DNA of 35,868 nucleotides from Candidatus Peribacteria bacterium (GCA_009691305.1 SICS01000010.1:1-35868); one strand, 5' to 3'; counted from the stretch's first letter, positions 14,237-22,086 are shown. The notes: a model not told the origin generated them from the letters alone. A program made the numbers and translations.

Positions 14237-15100
14237 ATGTCAACGACCGTTATCGGCTTCGACCTCGGCGGCACCAAGAGCGCGATCAGCCTCTACGACA
14301 CGGATCTGTGGACGGCCGTGGCACATGAGAGCATGCCCACGAACGCACATCTCGGATTGCCGGCCGTGATGGACAATGCCGCAGCGATGATTGCAAAGTT
14401 CCGCAGAGACGACACGGTCGCCGTCGGCTTCGGAATGCCGGGGTTGATCCGGCACGCGGACGGCAGCGTGGCACAGACGCCGAACATCCCGGGCGGAGAG
14501 AACTTTCCGGCGAAGCAATTCCTGGAGAAGCAGTCGAAACTGCCGGTCTTTGTGGATAACGACGCACGCTGTTTTACGCTTGCCGAAGCCAAACTTGGTG
14601 CAGGAAAGGGGCATTCGGTCGTGATCGGCATCACGATGGGCACGGGGGTGGGCGGAGGCGTCGCGATGGATGGGAAACTCTTCCACGGCGCACACGGCTT
14701 CGCGGGCGAAATCGGGCACATGCTGCTGATCCCCGGACAGCCGCCGGTAGGATCCAAGCATACGCGCGGCGATGTGGAGCAATTCCTCTCCGGTACCTCC
14801 CTCGGTAGGCGCTGCGAACCGGCGGAGAAGCCCGAGGATTACCTGGACGGCCATGCATGCGCGTTCCTCTGGGCCGACGTGTTCCGCGAGATCGCCTGGA
14901 TGCTCTGCAACCTCACGCATATGTTCGACCCTTCCGTGATCGTTTTCGGCGGAAGCACCGGCCGCGCACTGCGTCCGCACCTTAAGAATATCGGCACCGA
15001 ACTTGGCCTGTGGCTCCTGCCGGGCATGCCGATCCCCACACTCACAATCGCCGAACGGCAGGATGCCGGGTCGCTGGGGGCGGCGTTGTTGACCCAATGA
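14237..15100 (+). CDS. ROK-family sugar kinase (glucokinase-like)
   Basis: 287 residues. ROK kinases phosphorylate glucose or related hexoses (or act as regulators when fused to an HTH, which is absent here). Visible: the phosphate motif IGFDLGGTKSAIS (residues 6-18), FGMPGLI, FVDNDARCFTLAEA (catalytic Asp), GITMGTGVGGGVAMDGK, and GFAGEIGHMLL with the metal-site His. The CxCGxxGC zinc motif that usually follows is missing; in its place is PPVGSKHTRGDVEQFLSG. The start at 14237 gives MSTTVIGFDLGG. It leads a region of pentose-phosphate enzymes, so supplying glucose 6-phosphate is a plausible job; a different hexose cannot be excluded. Confidence 0.87.
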   Translation: MSTTVIGFDLGGTKSAISLYDTDLWTAVAHESMPTNAHLGLPAVMDNAAAMIAKFRRDDTVAVGFGMPGLIRHADGSVAQTPNIPGGENFPAKQFLEKQSKLPVFVDNDARCFTLAEAKLGAGKGHSVVIGITMGTGVGGGVAMDGKLFHGAHGFAGEIGHMLLIPGQPPVGSKHTRGDVEQFLSGTSLGRRCEPAEKPEDYLDGHACAFLWADVFREIAWMLCNLTHMFDPSVIVFGGSTGRALRPHLKNIGTELGLWLLPGMPIPTLTIAERQDAGSLGAALLTQ

Positions 15101-15104
15101 AATC

Positions 15105-15160
15105 TGAGGGCGGGCATACTTGCCCGCCATGATGACCGCAGGCAGGTATGCCTGCGCTCA
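15105..15160. repeat. Double-hairpin repeat between convergent glk-like and M23 genes
   Basis: Outer TGAG (15105-15108)/CTCA (15157-15160); hairpin 1 GGCGGGCA-TACT-TGCCCGCC (15109-15128); hairpin 2 GCAGGCA-GGTA-TGCCTGC (15138-15155). Loops are nearly reverse complementary. The right end supplies the stop codon of the leftward M23 gene. Confidence 0.85.
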
Positions 15161-15691
15161 AGCGATGGAACGTTTAATGTACTGGTTCCCCGGAAACGTC
15201 ATCGCCAGGTAGTCCTGCGCGGTATCCGCGTATTGAGCGTCATCATGGAGCGACTGTTCCTGCCAGAGGCGCGTGCACTCGCTCGCATCCATCGCACCCT
15301 GGTAGCCGTTGTCCGCGTTCTGGACTTGGCCGTTCTTCAGCAACTTGAACGTCCAGTGGAGGTGCGGCCCCGTGCAGTTGCCCGTCTTCCCTGAGAGCCC
15401 AATCGGGTCGCCCTGGGAAATCGTCTTGCCGCTCACCGCAGTCGCACTGGAGAGGTGCGCGAGGAGGCTGCGCCGCTTGCCGTCGTCGATCGTGACGCTG
15501 ATACCGTACCCCTGTGAGCCTTCATCTTTGACCGTGATGGTGCCATCGTGAGGCGCGTAGACCGCAGTGCCTTCGGGTATCCCAAAATCGATACCGTTGT
15601 GTCCTGCCATGCCAAATACGGCGTAATCGGAAGGATTCTGACCGAAGCCCTGCGTGATCAGCGGTGAGCCGGGAAGTGGTGAGAAGATCAT
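15158..15691 (-). CDS. M23 (LytM/lysostaphin-type) metallopeptidase
   Basis: 177 residues. Zinc ligands of M23 endopeptidases are present: HNGIDFG (HxxxD), LLAHLS and the GPHLHW HxH motif, with GQGFGQNPSDY near the start and VYAPHDGTITVKDEG typical of the fold. These enzymes cut peptide cross-bridges of peptidoglycan. No signal peptide or membrane anchor is seen: the catalytic domain begins almost at residue 1, so export, if any, is by another route, or the protein acts as a lysin. The C-terminal about 55 residues (TRLWQEQSLHDDAQYADTAQ) are unassigned. TGCTAAAAT precedes the ATG by 8 nt. Confidence 0.88.
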   Translation of the reverse strand: MIFSPLPGSPLITQGFGQNPSDYAVFGMAGHNGIDFGIPEGTAVYAPHDGTITVKDEGSQGYGISVTIDDGKRRSLLAHLSSATAVSGKTISQGDPIGLSGKTGNCTGPHLHWTFKLLKNGQVQNADNGYQGAMDASECTRLWQEQSLHDDAQYADTAQDYLAMTFPGNQYIKRSIA

Positions 15692-15699
15692 AGGAAGAA

Positions 15700-15708
15700 A
15701 TTTTAGCA
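15700..15708 (-). promoter_or_regulatory. Extended -10 box of the M23 peptidase gene
   Basis: TGCTAAAAT on the minus strand, 8 nt before the ATG at 15691. It lies immediately beside a double-hairpin repeat (15710-15756). Confidence 0.5.
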
Positions 15709-15709
15709 G

Positions 15710-15756
15710 AGCCGCAGGTCTTCGACCTGCGGACCGCGCGTCGAAGACGCGCGGCT
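15710..15756. repeat. Double-hairpin repeat between gnd and the M23 gene
   Basis: Ends AGCCG/CGGCT pair. Hairpin 1 GCAGGTC-TTC-GACCTGC (15714-15730), hairpin 2 GCGCGTC-GAA-GACGCGC (15736-15752), loops complementary. Same sequence class as 2211, 17173 and 29211. Confidence 0.9.
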
Positions 15757-15761
15757 ATGTA

Positions 15762-17162
15762 TCAAGAATTCCAGTCCGTGTGAAATGCGCCAGGTTTATC
15801 AATGCGTTGATACGTGTGTGCCCCAAAAAAATCTCTTTGCGCCTGGATCAGGTTCTGTGCGAGACGCGGACGCCGGAGGGTATCAAAGAACCAGAGGGAG
15901 GCCATTGTTGCGGGGATAGGAATGCCGGAGACGACAGCAAGCGCGACCAACTGACGCCACTCCGCCTGTGTTTTGCCCTCAAAGCGCTGCAGGACTTTCT
16001 TCTCCGCAGCCGCATTGCCCGTCTGAGCGGGTTGGAGGATCGTGAGAAACTTGGACCGAATGATGCACCCGCCACGCCAGATGCGCGCGACCTCGGCCAG
16101 ATCCAGATTCCATTTTTTCTCGGACGACATGGTCGCCATCATCTCGAAACCCTGTGCATAGGCACAGATAATGGAAAGCTCGAGCGCGGCTTTGACGAGC
16201 GAAATGACTGCAGGCTTCGTCACTTTTGTCGCTTTGGCGAGGGACTCCGGAAGTTCCTTCATGCGCCTCGCGCGGTGCGCGGTCTCGCCCGAGAGGATGC
16301 GTGCATCGACGGCGGCATTGATCGTAGGAATCGCGATGCCGAGATCCATTGCGGTCTCGGTCGTCCATTTGCCCGTCCCTTTTTGGCCCGCAACGTCAGC
16401 AATCACGTCGATGAGGTCCCCCTTCGTCTCAGGGTCCTTCTTCGTGAAAATCTGCGCGGTGATCTCCATGAGGAACGATCCTAGCTCATCACCCTTACTC
16501 CAGTCCTTATACGTCTTCGCAAGTTCCGCGTTGTCCAACCCACCGACAGACTTGAGCACGTCGTAACTCTCCGCAATCAACTGCATGATCCCGTACTCGA
16601 TACCGTTGTGGACCATCTTCACAAAGTGCCCCGCTCCACCCGGCCCGATGTACGTGACACATCGTCCCGAGCCCGAGCCCGCTTTTGCGGCCATCTTCAA
16701 AAACAGTGGCATCAGGGTTTCCAGTGCCTGTGCATCGCCCCCCGGCATCATGCTCGGACCCATCAATGCACCCTCCTCGCCACCACTCACACCCATGCCC
16801 ACAAAGTGCATCCCGAGTTTCTTGAGACGTGCTTCGCGGCGCTCTGTGTCGCGGAAATGGCTGTTCCCGGCATCAATCAGGATATCTCCTTTCGTGAGCA
16901 TTGGGAGCAGTTCTTCGATAACCGCATCGACAGGATCACCCGCCTTCACCATGAGCAAAATCGCACGCGGCGCTTCCATTCCCGTCACAAACTCGCGCAG
17001 GGATTCCGCCGCGACGAACTCCCCTTCCTTCCCGAATTTCTGGACGAACTCGTGTGTCTTCTCCGTGGTGCGGTTGAAAACAAAAACTTTGGCCCCATTC
17101 CTCGCCGCGTTCCGTGCGAGGTTGGCTCCCATGGTGCCGAGACCGATGACGCCCAACTGCAT
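15762..17162 (-). CDS. gnd: 6-phosphogluconate dehydrogenase (decarboxylating)
   Basis: 466 residues, full length for the long form (about 470). Oxidises and decarboxylates 6-phosphogluconate to ribulose 5-phosphate with NAD(P)H. Motifs: Rossmann MQLGVIGLGTMGANLARNAA, NRTTEK (cofactor phosphate region), ILIDAGNSHFRDTERR, GMGVSGGEEGALMGPS, and the catalytic GHFVKMVHNGIEYG. The ATG at 17162 gives the canonical N-terminus; an in-frame extension upstream merely translates the repeat at 17173. TATGAT lies 6 nt before the start and overlaps the edge of that repeat. Together with transaldolase and transketolase nearby it forms the pentose-phosphate set. Confidence 0.97.
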   Translation of the reverse strand: MQLGVIGLGTMGANLARNAARNGAKVFVFNRTTEKTHEFVQKFGKEGEFVAAESLREFVTGMEAPRAILLMVKAGDPVDAVIEELLPMLTKGDILIDAGNSHFRDTERREARLKKLGMHFVGMGVSGGEEGALMGPSMMPGGDAQALETLMPLFLKMAAKAGSGSGRCVTYIGPGGAGHFVKMVHNGIEYGIMQLIAESYDVLKSVGGLDNAELAKTYKDWSKGDELGSFLMEITAQIFTKKDPETKGDLIDVIADVAGQKGTGKWTTETAMDLGIAIPTINAAVDARILSGETAHRARRMKELPESLAKATKVTKPAVISLVKAALELSIICAYAQGFEMMATMSSEKKWNLDLAEVARIWRGGCIIRSKFLTILQPAQTGNAAAEKKVLQRFEGKTQAEWRQLVALAVVSGIPIPATMASLWFFDTLRRPRLAQNLIQAQRDFFGAHTYQRIDKPGAFHTDWNS

Positions 17163-17168
17163 GGCAAT

Positions 17169-17174
17169 ATCATA
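17169..17174 (-). promoter_or_regulatory. Putative -10 box of gnd at the repeat edge
   Basis: TATGAT on the minus strand, 6 nt before the ATG at 17162. Its upstream half overlaps the end (GCGCTA) of the double-hairpin repeat, so the repeat may contribute to the promoter. Confidence 0.4.
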
Positions 17175-17233
17175 GCGCAGGTCTTCGACCTGCGGCGAAT
17201 GAATCCGGTTTCGCACGTCGAAGACGTGCGCTA
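17173..17233. repeat. Double-hairpin repeat between tal and gnd
   Basis: Outer TAGCGC (17173-17178)/GCGCTA (17228-17233). Hairpin 1 GCAGGTC-TTC-GACCTGC (17177-17193), hairpin 2 GCACGTC-GAA-GACGTGC (17213-17229). Its left end overlaps the gnd -10 box and its right end supplies the transaldolase stop codon. Confidence 0.9.
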
Positions 17234-17869
17234 CCTCACCTTCTCCCAATCCTCCAAGAATTTCTTCACCCCGCTGTCTGTAAGCGGATGCATCGGCAAC
17301 TTCTTGAAGACGTCATACGGGATGGTGCAAATGTGTGCACCGAGTTTCGCGGCGTCGACGATGTGGCGGGGATGGCGGGTGGAGGCGACGAGCACTTCAC
17401 AGTCAAAATTGTAGTTGCTCCACGCGTCCATGATCTCCGCGATCAGCATCATGCCATCTTCCGACGCGTCATCGAGGCGGCCGATGAACGGACTGATGAT
17501 GTTAGCGCCCGCCTTCGCGGCGAGGATCGCCTGGGAAACGGAGAAGACCAGCGTCGTGTTCGTCTTGATCTTCTTGGAGCGGAAATGCTTCAACGCCTTG
17601 AGGCCCTCCGTCGTCATCGGAACCTTCACGACGACGTGCTTGTGCCATGCTGCGTACTCCTCGCCTTGTTTGATCATACCGGGTGCATCCGTCGCGGTGA
17701 CCTGCGCACTCACACACGGAACGTGCTTGCACATTTCGAGGACCGTCTTTTTAAAGTCTTTGCCTTCTTTCGCGACGAGGGACGGGTTCGTCGTGACACC
17801 ATCGAGAACGCCCCACTCGGCGATTTCTGCGACATATTCGACGTTGGCCGTATCCAGGAAAAGCTTCAT
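17231..17869 (-). CDS. tal: Transaldolase (short, TalC/fructose-6-phosphate aldolase type)
   Basis: 212 residues, the length of the decameric short transaldolases. Moves a dihydroxyacetone unit between sugar phosphates in the non-oxidative pentose-phosphate pathway. Motifs: MKLFLDTANVEYV, GVTTNPSLVAKEG, the Schiff-base Lys82 in VVVKVPMTTEG, NTTLVFSVSQAILAAKAGA, ISPFIGRLDD and VLVASTRHPRHIVDAAKLGA. The start at 17869 gives the family's MKLFLDTAN. TACCAT lies 6 nt upstream. It is divergent from the C39-like gene with only 20 bp between the start codons. Confidence 0.95.
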   Translation of the reverse strand: MKLFLDTANVEYVAEIAEWGVLDGVTTNPSLVAKEGKDFKKTVLEMCKHVPCVSAQVTATDAPGMIKQGEEYAAWHKHVVVKVPMTTEGLKALKHFRSKKIKTNTTLVFSVSQAILAAKAGANIISPFIGRLDDASEDGMMLIAEIMDAWSNYNFDCEVLVASTRHPRHIVDAAKLGAHICTIPYDVFKKLPMHPLTDSGVKKFLEDWEKVR

Positions 17870-17874
17870 GACTG

Positions 17875-17881
17875 TATGGTA
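17875..17881. promoter_or_regulatory. Overlapping divergent -10 boxes in a 20-bp gap
   Basis: TATGGT (17875-17880, plus strand) ends 9 nt before the C39-like ATG; TACCAT (17876-17881, minus strand) ends 6 nt before the transaldolase ATG. Both fit in the 20-bp intergenic space and share bases, so the two promoters would be mutually exclusive at any moment. Confidence 0.45.
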
Positions 17882-17889
17882 CATCCCCT

Positions 17890-18633
17890 ATGCGCCGTTC
17901 TCCACTCCTCTTTTGCACGCTCGTGATTCTGAGTGCGTGTTTACCTTCCGCAACTCTATCGCCACCTGCTTCTTCGTCGCAGGCAAGTACGCCTGCGCTC
18001 AGTTCTGATACATCGCTATCATCTTCCGCCGCTTCAACATCCACCAAAGAACTACCCGCCTCCATCCCTCCCCTCCCCGTCCCCTTCTCCCCGCAGGCAC
18101 CCACGGCAAACTGGGATGCGCTGCATGAGGAATCGTGCGAGGAAATGGCCATGTTGATGGTCGTGCACTATCTAAACGGCACTCCATTGAACCCCGAGAT
18201 CGCCGAACGCGAAATCCAGGACCTCGTCGCGTGGGAACATGACCATGGCTACGGCGATGATGTGAATGCTGAAAAAATGGTCGAGATTGCGCAAAAGAAA
18301 TTGGGCGTTCGTGCGCGGGTCCGCACCGATGTGACGATCGAGACGATCAAGGAAGAACTCGCGTCGGGCAACCCCGTCGTCATCCCAGCAGCTGGCCGCA
18401 AACTCGGGAATCCCTACTTTTCCGGCGACGGCCCCTGGTACCACGCGCTGACGATCATCGGCTACAAGCCCGGATGGACGGGCGATTATTTCGTCACCAA
18501 CGATCCGGGTACGAGACGCGGGCAGCAGTACACGTACCGGGCAGATGTCCTGCTCGACGCCATCCACGATTGGACAGGCGTAAAGGAAGAGATTGGGAAT
18601 GGCAGGAAGGCGATGGTGATACTGGAACGGTGA
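17890..18633 (+). CDS. C39-like cysteine peptidase lipoprotein
   Basis: 247 residues. A lipoprotein signal (MRRSPLLFCTLVILSAC, lipid-bearing Cys17) is followed by a Ser/Thr/Ala/Pro-rich linker to about residue 60. The folded part resembles Peptidase_C39_2: VPFSPQAPTANWDALHEESC (candidate catalytic Cys83), ASGNPVVIPAAG, WYHALTIIGY (candidate His) and FVTNDPGT (Asp). Such proteins are extracellular cysteine peptidases or inactive relatives; the substrate is unknown. Part of the linker (SQASTPAL) is encoded by a half copy of the palindromic repeat. The start is fixed by the signal peptide. A terminator follows the stop. Confidence 0.83.
   Translation: MRRSPLLFCTLVILSACLPSATLSPPASSSQASTPALSSDTSLSSSAASTSTKELPASIPPLPVPFSPQAPTANWDALHEESCEEMAMLMVVHYLNGTPLNPEIAEREIQDLVAWEHDHGYGDDVNAEKMVEIAQKKLGVRARVRTDVTIETIKEELASGNPVVIPAAGRKLGNPYFSGDGPWYHALTIIGYKPGWTGDYFVTNDPGTRRGQQYTYRADVLLDAIHDWTGVKEEIGNGRKAMVILER
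17979..17996. repeat. Single hairpin (half element) inside the C39-like gene
   Basis: GCAGGC-AAGTAC-GCCTGC, followed by GCTCAG. It closely matches hairpin 2 of the element at 15105 (GCAGGCAGGTATGCCTGC then GCTCAA). Located in the low-complexity linker just after the lipobox, where an insertion would be tolerated. Confidence 0.7.
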
Positions 18634-18634
18634 T

Positions 18635-18663
18635 GTTCCATAGGGGTGTGGAACCGTTTTTTT
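18635..18663 (+). terminator. Rho-independent terminator after the C39-like gene
   Basis: GTTCCA (18635-18640) pairs with TGGAAC (18649-18654) around an 8-nt loop, followed by CG and seven T. It begins right after the stop codon of the C39-like gene. Confidence 0.8.
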
Positions 18664-18752
18664 GTTGATCTGATGCGGAAGAATCAACATTTGAAAAATT
18701 TTATGATCAACGGTGCCTTCCGGCAAAGATTGATCCTATTCACGATGGGAAT

Positions 18753-19403
18753 ATGACATTGTTTCGGAATCGATATCGGAATGAATCGGCACGAATGCCG
18801 GGGCATGATTATGCCTCACCCGGATGGTATTTCGTCACCATTTGTACCGGAGACCGAATTGGTTATTTCGGTACGGTACGAAACGGATACGTGTGCCTAT
18901 CAAATATCGGATCGATTGTTGCGGATGAATGGATGAAAACGCCGATAATCCGTCCATGTGTGCAATTGGATGATTGGATCATCATGCCGAACCACATGCA
19001 CGGGATTATTCGCATCACGGAAATGGGGACGCCCAGGCGGGGCGCGGGAAATGCATATCCGTTGTCGGACGTTATCGACGCGCCCCATGTGGTCCGCAAA
19101 TTATCCGTAGGGACGCCCCGGCGGGGCGTCCCTACGATGTCGGATGCGTCGCCGGACGCGTCGGATATATCCATGGACGGAATTGCGCCGCACGCGGCCG
19201 GACGGAATGCACATCCATCATGGAAACCCGGTTGTTTGGGATCCATCATCAACCAATTTAAAACCGTTTGCACAAAACGTATCCGCGCGGCGGGATTTGT
19301 CGATTTCGCCTGACAACCACGGTTTCACGACGTCATCATCCGCGACGCCGAATCCCTGGATCGTATCCAACGTTACATCATCGATAACCCGCGAAACGGG
19401 TAG
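18753..19403 (+). pseudogene. RAYT (REP-associated Y1 transposase-like), interrupted by TGA
   Basis: Matches the IS200-related REP-associated tyrosine transposases: WYFVTICTGDRIGYFG, the HxH motif in WIIMPNHMHGIIRI, and GSIINQFKTVCTKRIR. The frame meets TGA at 19311-19313 after FVDFA, yet continues without shift as QPRFHDVIIRDAESLDRI then QRYIIDNPRNG and TAG. The family normally reads FAWQ at this place, so TGG has become TGA. The downstream part holds the YxxxNP helix, including a candidate catalytic Tyr, so a product ending at the TGA should be inactive. The gene contains palindromes (19107-19135 and a degenerate one near 19026) of the kind such enzymes act on. It lies between the C39-like gene and transketolase. 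Confidence 0.85.
19107..19135. repeat. REP-like palindrome inside the RAYT
   Basis: GTAGGGACGCCCC and GGGGCGTCCCTAC form a perfect 13-bp stem around GGC. It is translated as VGTPRRGVPT. A degenerate relative (GGGACGCCCAGGCGGGGCGC) lies at about 19026-19045 and another at 20248-20275 in transketolase. Confidence 0.85.
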
Positions 19404-19427
19404 ATGGCATTTCGTCGCAATAATCCA

Positions 19428-19433
19428 TAGAAT
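19428..19433 (+). promoter_or_regulatory. Putative -10 box of tkt
   Basis: TAGAAT, 6 nt before the ATG at 19440, without a Shine-Dalgarno sequence. Confidence 0.4.
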
Positions 19434-19439
19434 CACGCC

Positions 19440-21728
19440 ATGACTCGCCCCGACGCCAAATCGCTCATCGGCAAACCCTCGCATGAGGTCCCGATGTCCC
19501 TGCAGCGTATCGCTGCTGCGGCGGTGCCGGGCGAACGCCACTGGATCGGGCCGAAGGAAGCGAAAGCGCTGGGGAAGGACGAACGTATGGCCTACGACTT
19601 GGCGCACAAGATCATGGCGCACCTGTGCATCCAGGCCCCCACAAAGCACAAATCCGGCCATCCGGGCGGTCCCCTCTCGGCCTTCACATTTACGTATTTC
19701 GTCCATAAACGGAGGAATCCCGAGGTCGACCCCGCGATGCGGATGAGCGCGGGACACTTAAGTTTGCTCGCGTACGGGATGCAATGGCTGATGCACCGCG
19801 AAGGGCGGGACAAGCGCCTTGCATCGCCCCAGGCGATCATCGACAGTTTCCGCAAACCCGACGGTCTACCCGGGCACGTGGAAGCAGGCATCGGCGATAT
19901 CCCCTTCGGCTTCGGGCCGCTCGGAAAAGGGCTGAGCAACGGGCTCGGCGTCGCCTTCGGCCTCAAGTACCAGGAAAAGCAGGGCACGGTCGACGTGCTG
20001 ATCGGCGATGGCGACAGCCAGGAAGGCCAGGTGATGGAAGCCGTACGCCTCGCATCGCACCTAGGCGTTCCGAACCTGATGATGCACGGCGACTTCAACG
20101 ATGTGCAGCTCAGCGGCTTGCCAACGCAGACCGTTGCAGCGGATTTTCCGTCGATCGTGGCTGCCTCAGGCTGGACGGTGATCGAGGTGCAGAATGGGAA
20201 TGATCCCGGACAGGTGGTTGCGGCACTCGACCTCGCGGATTCGTTGTGTAAGGGCACTTCGAGAAGCGCCCCTACGTTCATCTGCTACTACACAACCATG
20301 GGCGACGGTGTGACGGTGATGGAAGAAGGTTCGAACACCGGGGCCGTCAACTATCACGGCAGCCCGCTGAAAGATGACGTCGTGGCTGCAGCCCTGAAGG
20401 ACTTGCCACCCCTTGATGAGCTCACAAAACACTATGAAATATTTCGCCCGAGCCCTTCCAAAAGCCAAATACCTGAAGATCTCCCTTTCACGCCGCCCAA
20501 GGGGTACAGCCGTGCAATCACGAAGGAAAAAGGGGCCGCACGCCAAGACTTTGGCGCAGTCCACCTGAAAGAAATGATGAAAGGCGATCGCCGGATTGTC
20601 GTCCTCCATGCCGACCTCGCAGGATCGGGCGGGTTCGATAAGGTCTCGAAGGAATTCCCCGACCGCGTGATTAACGTAGGCGTAGCCGAAGCCAATATGT
20701 ACATGATGGCCGCAGGCATGCGCCAATCCGGCCTGCTTCCCGTCACCTACACATTCGCGGCTTTTGGGACCAACGAGGCACGAGCGAATGCGCGCTTGAT
20801 CGACGTGAACTGCGGCCACACCCGCTGCGGTATCCTCAACGACTGCACGCACGCAGGCCTGAGCGTCGGCGAGGATGGGGAGACGCATCAGGAGCGTCAC
20901 TATGTGAACATTCCCTTCGATAACACACAGGTCTGGATGCTCGCCGATAGCAACCAATCTGCTGCGGCAGCCGAACGAGCGATGGGCATCGTCGCTGAAG
21001 GAAGCCAGAGCGTGTATGCATTCTTCCCAAGGAGCGGCCACGACCAACTCAAGACCCCCGCCGGTGAAGTGATCTACGGAAAGGACTACACGTTTAACGG
21101 GAAGATGGACATGATCCGCGGCGCCGGAGATCAGACGGACGACATCACGATCATCGCAACAGGAATTCCTGTCCACGATGCCATCGCCGCCATCGATATC
21201 CTGAAATCCAATCCGCATCCCCCCTCGATCCGGATCTTAAACGCCGCTTGCATCCGCCCACTCGACGCGTCGGCCGTCGTGGAAGCCGCTCTGGAGACCG
21301 GGCACATCGTGGTTGTGGAAGACCATTCGTCGGAAGGAGGGTTGGCCAGCCAGGTCGCCGACGTGATTGCCGACTTCCAACTCCCCTGCTCGCTCCGTCG
21401 TATGGGGGTAAACCGGTACTTCCCGTCCGGCACGGCGAATGACCTCAAGCTCATCGCGGGGCTCGACGCCGAGAGCATCGCCGATGCGATCCTTGACGAG
21501 GTGAATGCCGAGGTGACCGGCGGGGAAGATGCCTTTGTGACGGTGATGCACACGCTGGCGGCAAACAAGAAGAGGAGCCGTTTTGGCCCGTCCATCCAGC
21601 CCTTTATTGACCGTGTCCTGAAAGAAAAGTCCTATATGGAAGGCTTGCGCGTGAAGTGGAAGAAGCGAGGCCTCGCTGCCTCAAAACTCCCGGGAAACGC
21701 CCAGCTTAAAAGTGCCCTAGAGGAGTGA
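19440..21728 (+). CDS. tkt: Transketolase
   Basis: 762 residues, about 100 longer than common transketolases. Transfers two-carbon ketol units between sugar phosphates using thiamine diphosphate. Motifs: KHKSGHPGGPLS (70-80), MSAGHLSLLAYG, the ThDP motif GDGDSQEG (189-196) closing at NDVQLSG, and the central-domain ADLAGSGGF, NVGVAEANMYMMAAGM. The C-terminal domain is intact (DDITIIATGIPVHDA, VVVEDHSSEGGLASQVADVI). Extra length is an N-terminal stretch of about 45 residues and a C-terminal tail of about 80. A palindrome inserts the residues KGTSRSA before PTFICYYTT. The start at 19440 has a -10-like box 6 nt upstream; an internal start at Met19 is possible. Confidence 0.95.
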   Translation: MTRPDAKSLIGKPSHEVPMSLQRIAAAAVPGERHWIGPKEAKALGKDERMAYDLAHKIMAHLCIQAPTKHKSGHPGGPLSAFTFTYFVHKRRNPEVDPAMRMSAGHLSLLAYGMQWLMHREGRDKRLASPQAIIDSFRKPDGLPGHVEAGIGDIPFGFGPLGKGLSNGLGVAFGLKYQEKQGTVDVLIGDGDSQEGQVMEAVRLASHLGVPNLMMHGDFNDVQLSGLPTQTVAADFPSIVAASGWTVIEVQNGNDPGQVVAALDLADSLCKGTSRSAPTFICYYTTMGDGVTVMEEGSNTGAVNYHGSPLKDDVVAAALKDLPPLDELTKHYEIFRPSPSKSQIPEDLPFTPPKGYSRAITKEKGAARQDFGAVHLKEMMKGDRRIVVLHADLAGSGGFDKVSKEFPDRVINVGVAEANMYMMAAGMRQSGLLPVTYTFAAFGTNEARANARLIDVNCGHTRCGILNDCTHAGLSVGEDGETHQERHYVNIPFDNTQVWMLADSNQSAAAAERAMGIVAEGSQSVYAFFPRSGHDQLKTPAGEVIYGKDYTFNGKMDMIRGAGDQTDDITIIATGIPVHDAIAAIDILKSNPHPPSIRILNAACIRPLDASAVVEAALETGHIVVVEDHSSEGGLASQVADVIADFQLPCSLRRMGVNRYFPSGTANDLKLIAGLDAESIADAILDEVNAEVTGGEDAFVTVMHTLAANKKRSRFGPSIQPFIDRVLKEKSYMEGLRVKWKKRGLAASKLPGNAQLKSALEE
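20248..20275. repeat. REP-like palindrome inside tkt
   Basis: GTAAGGGCACTTC and GAAGCGCCCCTAC pair at 11 of 13 positions around GA. It starts and ends like the RAYT palindrome (GTAxGG / CCCTAC) and is read in frame between LADSL and PTFICYY, a conserved place in transketolases. Confidence 0.7.
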
Positions 21729-21811
21729 TTTTGAGACATATGGAGGTATTCTAGAAATATACCAGTCCCGGGATTCAGCAAGTCGCTCGCCGGGATTGAA
21801 CAATGATTGTG

Positions 21812-21820
21812 TGCTATAAT
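21812..21820 (+). promoter_or_regulatory. Strong extended -10 box before a broken ORF
   Basis: TGTGC followed by TATAAT (21815-21820), giving TGCTATAAT, 17 nt before an ATG at 21838. The promoter looks intact although the ORF it serves appears disrupted. Confidence 0.5.
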
Positions 21821-21837
21821 TTGAGGATTCTATCGAC

Positions 21838-22086
21838 ATGAAAAAACAAACACTTCATTCAGGGCTATACACGCAAATTCTTTCCTCTAAAGGGGTGAAG
21901 AAGCGTCATTCATCGAGCAATTCGACGTACCGTAGCTCAAGGTCACCAATGTGCACCTCGGCCGCGCTCTTGGCGGAGACCTTGAACTTGACGAGGAAGG
22001 TGTCGCCAGCAGTCCACGTGGGCGCACCCGAGAAGGTGACGGTGGACGTCGTCCAGCTGGCCGATGCCAGGGTGCTGCGCCGGTGA
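21838..22086 (+). pseudogene. 5' fragment of a disrupted gene (low confidence)
   Basis: An ATG behind a good -10 box opens MKKQTLHSGLYTQILSSKGV and then KKRH. From about 21906 the bases are better explained as the end of a leftward coding remnant, so only the first roughly 22 codons look native. The frame ends at 22086. I recognise no family. It may be the 5' end of a gene cut by insertion of the foreign stretch; the membrane-protein ORF at 22306 is in the same frame and could be its other end. Confidence 0.3.

Noticed and set aside
17163-17249. N-terminal extension of gnd
   Set aside because: It translates the double-hairpin repeat and the end of tal; the Rossmann start is at 17162.
19311-19313. 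TGA read as a sense codon (recoding as in Gracilibacteria/Absconditabacteria)
   Set aside because: Several intact genes here end at TGA at the right place (for example the C39-like gene, transketolase and the microprotein), and the RAYT TGA replaces Trp, not Gly. A nonsense mutation is simpler.
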